Shown here: positions 58,048 to 64,000 of the stretch, piece by piece
Layout of the letters: the number at the start of each line of letters is the position of its first letter
How positions within the stretch are numbered: the stretch's first letter is position 1
Assembly (NCBI GenBank): GCA_021018995.1
Contig: CM037587.1
Span: 67,909,604-67,973,603, forward strand
Source: Chloranthus sessilifolius
Lineage: Eukaryota > Streptophyta > Magnoliopsida > Chloranthales > Chloranthaceae
Length of the DNA: 64,000 nt
Direction: 5' to 3'
Notes under the pieces: model-generated
The model's database searches: none
The model's input: the letters and a program-made list of their open reading frames with translations, nothing else
Told to the model about the DNA's origin: nothing
Program-made: the position numbers and the translations under genes

Positions 58048-58167
58048 TGGGCGTATATATTATATACGCCTGACCAATCCTCAGTAAAAATGGCCGGGCG
58101 TATATATTATATATGCCGAGCAAAAATGGTTCAAAATTTGCCTTGGCGTATATAATATATACGCCTG
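58048..58167. repeat. Palindrome array between B antisense units (3 copies)
   Basis: B-family palindromes centred at 58060, 58107 and 58155 (47 and 48 bp apart). The position matches C's array at 22044-22210. Confidence 0.92.
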
Positions 58168-58190
58168 CTATAGATTGAGCTCAGCGGGCT

Positions 58191-58200
58191 CCTTATAACC
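58191..58200 (+). promoter_or_regulatory. TATA-like box of B antisense unit 2
   Basis: CCTTATAACC lies 24 bp below the last palindrome. C has CCTTATATGC at the same place. Confidence 0.6.
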
Positions 58201-58341
58201 CGCGCCTGGTCCCCCCTTGTCTCCTCTTCTACTTTGGTTTGGCTGTTTTGCCCCTCCTTTTATTTTCTTTCTTTCCCCTCTTTTTCTAGCGGGCCCATCG
58301 TCATATATTGACCGATTTCACAAAGAACATCTTTGTACGCC

Positions 58342-59825
58342 AATGGGCCTGCCTTCAAAAGGGGGCCCAAGCTTTATCTGGGGCGGTATACTTCCTGCTT
58401 TGGACCCGGGGCCCAGCTTTTTGCAAAAATGGCATGATAGTTTGGCTGAGAGCGAGCTTTCTATTCTGAATGGCCTGGGGTTGTCCCGCCTTTCCTCTCT
58501 CCTCGCTGTTCCTCTGTTGCCCAACCTACTACAGGCTGCTTTGGCATCATGGGACCATAGGGCCCATGTCTTTAAATTCTAGGGAGTTGACCCCAACTTT
58601 GGAAGCGCTAGCCTCCATCACTGGCTTGAAGATGCATCGAGGCCTTGCCAAAGTAGTGCCCAAACCGGGGTATGCAAAGGCGGTCCACGCGGTCCTTGGC
58701 TTAAAGAAGGGTGGATACGAGAAATGTTTCGCCGGAGGGCCCACCAGGTGTTCGGTGAAATTCCTGAGAGAACTTTTTGGTGACTCGAGCCTTCGAAAGT
58801 TGCCTATTCAAGATCCCTTCAATGTGAAGGCCTTTGCCCTTTATTTGCTGTCGAGAGTTCTCTTCTTCACTGGGGGTGAGAGCTTTTCCCTTGGGCTATG
58901 TGATGTTTTGATCGAATTGGAGGGAGGTCGCTCATTGGTACACCTGGTCTTGGAGGAGATGTATCGAGGCCTGGATGCTGCGGCCTCGGGCCAGGTTGGG
59001 ATTCTCAGCGGGAGCCCGCTCCTTGTTCAGATCTGGTTAGGAGAGCATTTGGCTATCATGGGGCCTGTGCCGAGATTCTACTTGATTAGAGGGGATGTGG
59101 CTCGGGGTTTTCTGATCCGGAGTTCGAGACTGCCTGGTGGGAGCATCGAGGAACTGAGCCTGTCTATCGATGCTGAGCCGACTGCGCTTCTGGATGGACG
59201 ACACCTTTCCGATTGTCCGCTCTCGGGATTGTGAGGGCATCACACTTTTGGGGCTGACTGTAGTACATACTACTTCCCATCTCAGGTGCTCCGTCAATTC
59301 AGGTATGCTCAGCATGTGTCGTGTATCACGAGGCCACCCTTGTGCTCTCTGATATTCTCTCGCAGTTCTCTTTGTGATCTTGATCGCATAGCTGCCCTCT
59401 GGGAAACCCGCCAATTGGCGCATATGTGTAGCTTGGTTCAGGGGGGCGTCGTCTCTCCGGGTTACGAGGGCTGGCTGGTATCTGAGGAATTACCTACTCC
59501 TAGCCCAGCATCGGTAGATGTGGTGGAAACAGGGCCCTGGCCATGTAAGGAAGCGATGCTTCGAACCCGGATCGAGTCCCTTTCCGTAGAGAGGCAGGCT
59601 TTGGAGAAAGAAAGGGTCAGAGCTGATATTGCGGAGGTGAAAGCCGCTACAGCCGAGAGCGAGGTTCTTCGGTTGACTGGTCTTTTGACTGAGTCCCGCA
59701 GCGCAGCTGAAGCTTCACAGAGACGGCAGAAGAGTTTTCATGGTAGGTGGATGTCTGATCGAAATGCCCGCGAGGACTCCCTGCTTGCAGAGATTAGCGC
59801 TTTGAAGCGTGCTCCCCGCCCTTGA
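58342..59825 (+). pseudogene. B antisense unit 2: DUF7745-like protein with coiled coil
   Basis: Second gene opposite to pol; start MGLPSKGGPSFIWGGILPAL at 58342. Domain text: FLQKWHDSLAESELSILNGL, RELTPTLEALASITGLKMHR, FAGGPTRCSVKFLRELFGD, FNVKAFALYLLSRVLFFTGG and PLLVQIWLGEHLAIMGPVPR. This order fits the DUF7745-type domain found in plant mobile-element proteins. The C-terminal third (about 59540-59820) is a charged heptad-like coiled coil ending LLAEISALKRAPRP. It is collinear with C unit 2, with the palindrome array and TATA-like box just upstream. Few or no introns are evident. Family call by eye; broken copy. Confidence 0.68.
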
Positions 59826-60129
59826 CATGTTCCTGCACATATCATAGATCATATACACGGGGGGAAGGCCCCCTAACAGAGATCTCTTTTTGGGTTATCT
59901 TTTTCTGTTCTTTTTCTTTTTTTTTCTCTCTTTTTTTCATATGTACACAGCTATATACATTTTGGGTTTTGTTTTTTCGTTGTAAAGGAAGCAGCAAAAT
60001 AGAAAGCGTGTCATGTCGTTATCTTTTTGGGACGTGACACTCAGCAGGCAACACTTGTAAAGAAAGGGAATGAAATCTATACATGCGCTCTTGTTTTTCT
60101 TTTTGTAATTCTGCAACGTAAGACTTTTT

Positions 60130-60770
60130 ATGGGGGTTTTCTCTTTCACCTAGTGGGGTCTTTTTTTTTTTTTATGGAAAAGGGAAATCTATTTTCTTCT
60201 TTTTTTGGAGTTTTCTCCTTCACAGTGTGAGGCTTTTTATGGGAAAGGGAAATCTATTATCTTTTTTGGAATTTTCTCCTCCACAGTGTGAGGCTTCTTA
60301 TGGGAAAGGGAAATCTATTATCTTTTTTGGAATTTTCTCTTCCACAGTGTGAGGCTTTTTATGGGAAAGGGAAATCTATTATCTTTTTTAGAATTTTCTC
60401 CTCCACAGTGTGAGGCTTTTTTATGGAAAAGGGGAATCTATTATCTTTTTTGGAATTTTCTCCTCCACAGTGTGAGGTTTTTTATGGGAAAGGGAAATCT
60501 ATTATCATTTTTGGAATTTTCTCCTCCACAGTGTGAGGCTTTTTATGGAAAAGGAAAATCTATTTTCTTTTTTGGAATTTTCTTCCTCACAGTGTGAGGT
60601 TTTTTATGAGAAAGGGAAATCTATTTTCTTTTTTGGAATTTTCTTCCTCACGGTGTGAGGTTTTTTATGGAAAAGGGAAATCTATTTTCTTTTTTGGAAT
60701 TTTCTCCTCCACAGTGTGAGGTTTTTTATGGGAAAGGGAAATCTATTATCTTTTTTGGAATTTTCTTTTC
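60130..60770. repeat. 61-bp tandem repeat after B unit 2
   Basis: Nine to ten copies of a unit with CACAGTGTGAGG, TTTTTTATGGGAAAGGGAAA, TCTATTATC and TTTTTTGGAATTTTCTCCTC. CACAG marks start at 60221, 60282, 60343, 60404, 60466, 60527, 60588, 60649 and 60710: almost exact 61-bp spacing. It lies in the 3' flank of unit 2; C does not have it. Confidence 0.93.
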
Positions 60771-60779
60771 TTTTGTGAT

Positions 60780-61884
60780 GCCGGTAAAACCAGCGGGTCC
60801 CTTTTTGAGCATGGTCGAACCCTGTTGGTGAGGCACAAGTTTTTTCCTTTAAACATGGGAAGGTCAGCTGCCCTAGGATTGGTTTAGTCCTCTGTCTTTC
60901 CCTTTGGTCATGCGTCAGACACTGCGGTAGAGACGACATACTTGATTGGGATCTGATCCAATTTCCAACATGAGTGGCCCATCAAAGGGGAGAAGAGGCT
61001 TAAGGGGTCCAAACTGAAGTAGGCGGGCCAGAACAGGTCTTCTCCTAATCTCTCTTTTCTTGACATTTTTTGCTCATAGCGCCCAAGACGGGTTTTCGCC
61101 ATGCCTGTCATCCCTGTTTTTACCCGTAGCGCCCTTTCGGGTTTTCACCACGTCCATGGGTTCGCTCTCTTACCCCAGGTGCCCTTTCAAGTTTCACCTG
61201 GTCCGCGTGAGTTTGCTGTTTTTACCCGTGGCGCCCTTTCAGGTTTTCACCACGTCCGTCTTGCTTTGAACTCAAATTAATTTTTTTTTCTTTTTTTTTT
61301 TTTTCTTTTTTTTCCTTTTTTCTCAAGAACTAGAAAGCCACGACATGGGCGTCGATTCCGTCACAGCCGACTGAATGAAGTTCTATGTGGTTTGTTAACT
61401 CGGCTTGTTTTGATGCAGTAGATGTTATAACCGCTTGTGGACTTTAAAGAGGGCTTTCTTCCGGGTTGTAATATGGTTGGGGTTCAAACAGGTTGGGATT
61501 TTCTGGGGATTTGGATCTAAGTTTGGGGTGATTTCTAGATTCGGGGACTCCTTTTTCTTTCCCAAAGGCTTTTTATGCCTCAGTCATCATTCATTTTTTT
61601 GGGGTGTTTTTTTTTTTTGGGTACCCCTCTTTTTTTTTTTGTTTTTTTTTTTTTTTTTTGGGGGGCGCCTTCTTCTTCTTTTGGTTTGGATTTTTCCTCC
61701 CTTTTCTTCGTTCTTCTTTTTTTGAAATTTTGGGTGGGGTATATGAAAGAAATGGTTGTTGGCCCGAAGTGTGTAGCAAAAAGGGGTGAAGGTTTTAAGG
61801 GAATATTCTTCTGGGCCACTTGACTTTGAAATGATGGCCTCTGTTATGGAGCCCTTAAGTGGTCACGCATCTATTTTTATCAAA
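60780..61884. other. B interval between the tandem repeat and pol
   Basis: No gene is recognised. It holds repeats with CCCTTTCGGGTTTTCACC-like cores (61077-61265), T-tracts (61275-61322, 61594-61660) and a block with CCACGACATGGGCGTCGATT (61337-61356). These are shared with C. Near 61775, GTGTAGCAAAAAGG is the uninterrupted match of the spot where D entered C. Confidence 0.65.
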
Positions 61885-61893
61885 ACTTACCTT
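61885..61893 (-). promoter_or_regulatory. Consensus splice donor just after B pol
   Basis: The minus strand reads AAG|GTAAGT about a dozen bases after the stop of the integrase frame. The same arrangement is in C at 38289-38281. Confidence 0.4.
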
Positions 61894-61903
61894 GTCCCAA
61901 GAC

Positions 61904-62990
61904 CTATGAGTAGAACTTACGGAGGTATCCAGCGTTGATGGGCTCAGGAAAGTGGTCTCCGTCCATGGTGGCGAGGCGAACGGCGTATCCTGGCAGAACC
62001 TCTCGGAGGACATAGGGTCCTTCCCAATTTGGCCTAAACTTCCCTCTCAGATCGGCGTGGAGAGACGGAAAATTTTTCTTCAGTACAGTGTCTCCTACCT
62101 TCAGATCTCGGCCGCGGACGCGGTTATTGTAAGCACGTGCAATTCTCCTCTGATAGACCTGAGTGTGGCATAAGGCTAGGAGTCTTTTCTCGTCAATCAA
62201 GTCTAGCTGTTCAAAACGGGCTCTTTCCCTCTCAGCTTCAGGTAGATGGGAATCTAAAAGGATACGGAGTGACGGTACCTCGACCTCAACGAGTAGCACG
62301 GCCACGGTCCCATACACAAGGGAGAATGGTGTTGCCCCTGTTGCGGTGCAGATAGATGTTCTATAGGCCCAAAGTGCGAAGGGTAACTGCTCACTCCAAT
62401 CTCTGTAAGTAACTACCATCTTCTCCAGGATGCGGATCAGAGTTTTTTTGGCTGCCTCTACTGCTCCATTCATCTGAGGCCTGTTCGGGGATGAACGATG
62501 ATGCTTGATCTTAAACCGCTCACACAAGGCCCGGATGCGCCTATTAGCGAAATTAGTGCCCTTATCAGTAATGATATCTTTGGGTACGCTGAATCTACAA
62601 ATGATGTTGTTCTTGATGAACTTCTCAACATTGCTAGCCTTAATGCTCGTATAGGAGGCCGCCTCTACCCATTTTGTCAAGTATTCCACAGCGACGAGGA
62701 TGAATTGATGTCCATTGGTAGCCTTAGGATTGATCTTCCCAATGACGTCAAAACCCCAGGTGGTGAACGGCCAAGGAGTGGCCATGCTGTGCAAGTCAAT
62801 GGCCGGAGCATGTATTTGGCTGGAGTGCTCTTGGCATTTGTAGCACTTCTGTACGTGCTTGCAGCAATCAGTCTCCAAAGTAGCCTAAAAGTATCCTTGC
62901 CTTAGAATTTTCTTAGCAAGCATGTGACCGCTGATGTGGGCTCCACAGACCCCTTCATGAATCTCCTTCATGATCTCAATTGCTTCTTTC
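61904..62990 (-). CDS. Element B pol: integrase
   Basis: Largely open integrase on the minus strand. Zinc-binding HEGVCGAHISGHMLAKKI and HVQKCYKCQEHSSQIH. Core motifs TPWPFTTWGFDVIGKI, KDIITDKGTNFANRRI, and NRPQMNGAVEAAKKTLI carry the two aspartates and the glutamate. Then [20 protein letters not shown] and the C-terminal domain FRPNWEGPYVLREVLPGYAV, ending YLRKFYS at 61904. It would insert the element's cDNA. This is the best-kept pol part of the three Tat elements, though the element as a whole is treated as a fossil. Confidence 0.9.
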
Positions 62991-64000
62991 TGGGTTAGGC
63001 ATCGGAGCAGAATATTGTCGTGAGACCGTCTATACAGGAGATCGCCGCAGATGACGTAGTTTGTTGCCAATCGCTGGATGGTGCGCTTGTCTACCTTTGA
63101 TGTTCCTTCCGGGATAGTTCGGGTCTCGAGGAAGTTCTTGATGTCTGAGAACCAGGGTGGTTCATCCTCTATCTCCATAGGTCCTTCGATCAGGTGACAG
63201 AAAGCCGGTTCACTCCTCTGCTCTATCATGATCGGCTTCATCACCACTCCATATGGAATCTCGACCATAGAGGCTAGGGTAGCCAGGGCGTCAGCAAACC
63301 GATTTCTTGCTCGTGGCACATAAGAGAAGGTGACTTCCTCAAAGCAGGTTATCAGATCCTCCAGATGTTCATGGTATGGGATCAGTTTCTCATCCTTGGT
63401 CTTCCAATCCCCGTTGGTTTGGCATATAATTAACTGTGAATCTCCAAAGACCCTAAGGTGAGTTATATTTAGATCAAGAGCCGCCTGTAAACCAGCTGTA
63501 CAGGCCTCATACTCGGCCATATTATTGGTGCATGGGAAGTTCAATTTGATTGAGATGGGTATATGGGATCCTTTCGGCGAGATAAGAATGGCGCCAACTC
63601 CTTGGCCCATAACATGCGATGCCCCATCAAAGTGCATTACCCAGGGCTCCTTCGTTTCCTCTGTATCCTCGTCAGTCATGAACAAAATGTCTTCATCAGG
63701 GAATTCGGTCCTTAGAGGCTCATAGTCCGGCAGAGGGTTCTCAGCAAGGTGATCGGCGAGTGCTTGCCCCTTAATCGACTTCTGGGTGACATAAGTAATG
63801 CCAAACTCGGATAGGAATAGTTGCCAACGTGCGATTCGGCCAGTGAGAGCAAGTTTCTTGAATAGGTACTTTAACGGATCCATCCGTGCTAGAAGTAGAA
63901 CGGCCTGGGATAACAGGTAGTGTCGAAGTCTCTGAGTAGCCTAAACGAGCTCCAGGCATGCTTTCTCCAGATGAGAATAGCACGTCTCGTAATCAGTGAA
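62991..64000 (-). CDS. Element B pol: dual RNase H region (continues outside)
   Basis: Minus-strand text from the right edge. The end of the RT-linked RNase H (ACLELV-type, then MDPLKYLFKKLALTGRIARW) is followed by the Tat-type second RNase H: VMHFDGASHVMGQGVGAIL, NNMAEYEACTAGLQAALD, LRVFGDSQLIICQTNGDW, and RARNRFADALATLASMVEI. The acidic residues of an RNase H active site (D, E, D, D) are all visible. The connector to the integrase follows near 63200. RT lies outside the window. Confidence 0.88.

Larger units (their letters stand above)
50365..64000 (-). mobile_element. Element B: Tat-clade retrotransposon (3' part)
   Basis: Minus-strand sister family to C. Present here, in its sense order: the dual RNase H end, integrase, interval with repeats, antisense unit 2, antisense unit 1, a hairpin, polypurine tract and 3' LTR (51957-50365). 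The rest lies beyond the right edge. Collinear with C throughout, but with a different palindrome. Its pol frames in the window are less broken than those of A and C, while the antisense units show some breaks. Age cannot be set, because the second LTR is not in the window. Confidence 0.88.

Noticed and set aside
60349-60597. An 82-residue frame with repeats
   Set aside because: It is a product of the 61-bp tandem array; no family and no promoter of its own.

Overview
This is a plant (flowering-plant type) nuclear window made almost wholly of nested Ty3/gypsy LTR retrotransposons. I see no host gene, tRNA or rRNA. Four elements can be separated. A (+ strand, from the left edge) is an old Tat-clade element: the end of its second RNase H and its integrase lie at 1-1590, an antisense gene block at about 3.2-10.1 kb, and its 3' LTR starts at 12717. 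C (minus strand, 14374-50321) is a very large Ogre-like Tat element inserted in A's 3' LTR. D (+ strand, 25108-38174) is an Athila-type element inserted in C, with a perfect 5-bp target duplication (GTAGC). B (minus strand, 50365 to beyond the right edge) is a sister Tat family to C; it sits only 43 bp from C's outer end, in what appears to be a leftover scrap of A.

The three Tat elements share a plan. Gag-protease-RT-dual RNase H-integrase reads one way. Between the end of pol and the 3' LTR lies a block of genes reading the opposite way. In B and C this block has two units: unit 1 encodes a plant mobile domain (PMD) protein with many introns, and unit 2 a DUF7745-like protein with a C-terminal coiled coil. 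A keeps a recognisable PMD unit plus a second promoter with no recognisable gene behind it. Because these genes are antisense to the genomic RNA, their introns are not removed during retrotransposition.

The most unusual signal is a set of regularly spaced palindromes. In C, 23-bp palindromes (11-bp arms around one base) recur at about 48 bp, mostly exactly 48, in five arrays: U3 of both LTRs, the 5' leader, upstream of antisense unit 1, and upstream of antisense unit 2. B has a different palindrome (12-bp arms) at the same 47-48 bp pitch, in U3 and upstream of both antisense units. Only an outer GGCG/CGCC frame is shared. A has older, looser inverted half-sites upstream of its own TATA boxes. 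This looks like a family-specific cis-element read by a symmetric factor, possibly one encoded by the antisense genes, by analogy with VANC proteins of VANDAL transposons. Other shared features are a hairpin directly beside the polypurine tract in A, B and C, and a perfect splice donor just after the pol stop in B and C.

All element genes are treated as fossils: domain spans are approximate and individual lesions are not listed. Identities were judged by eye only.
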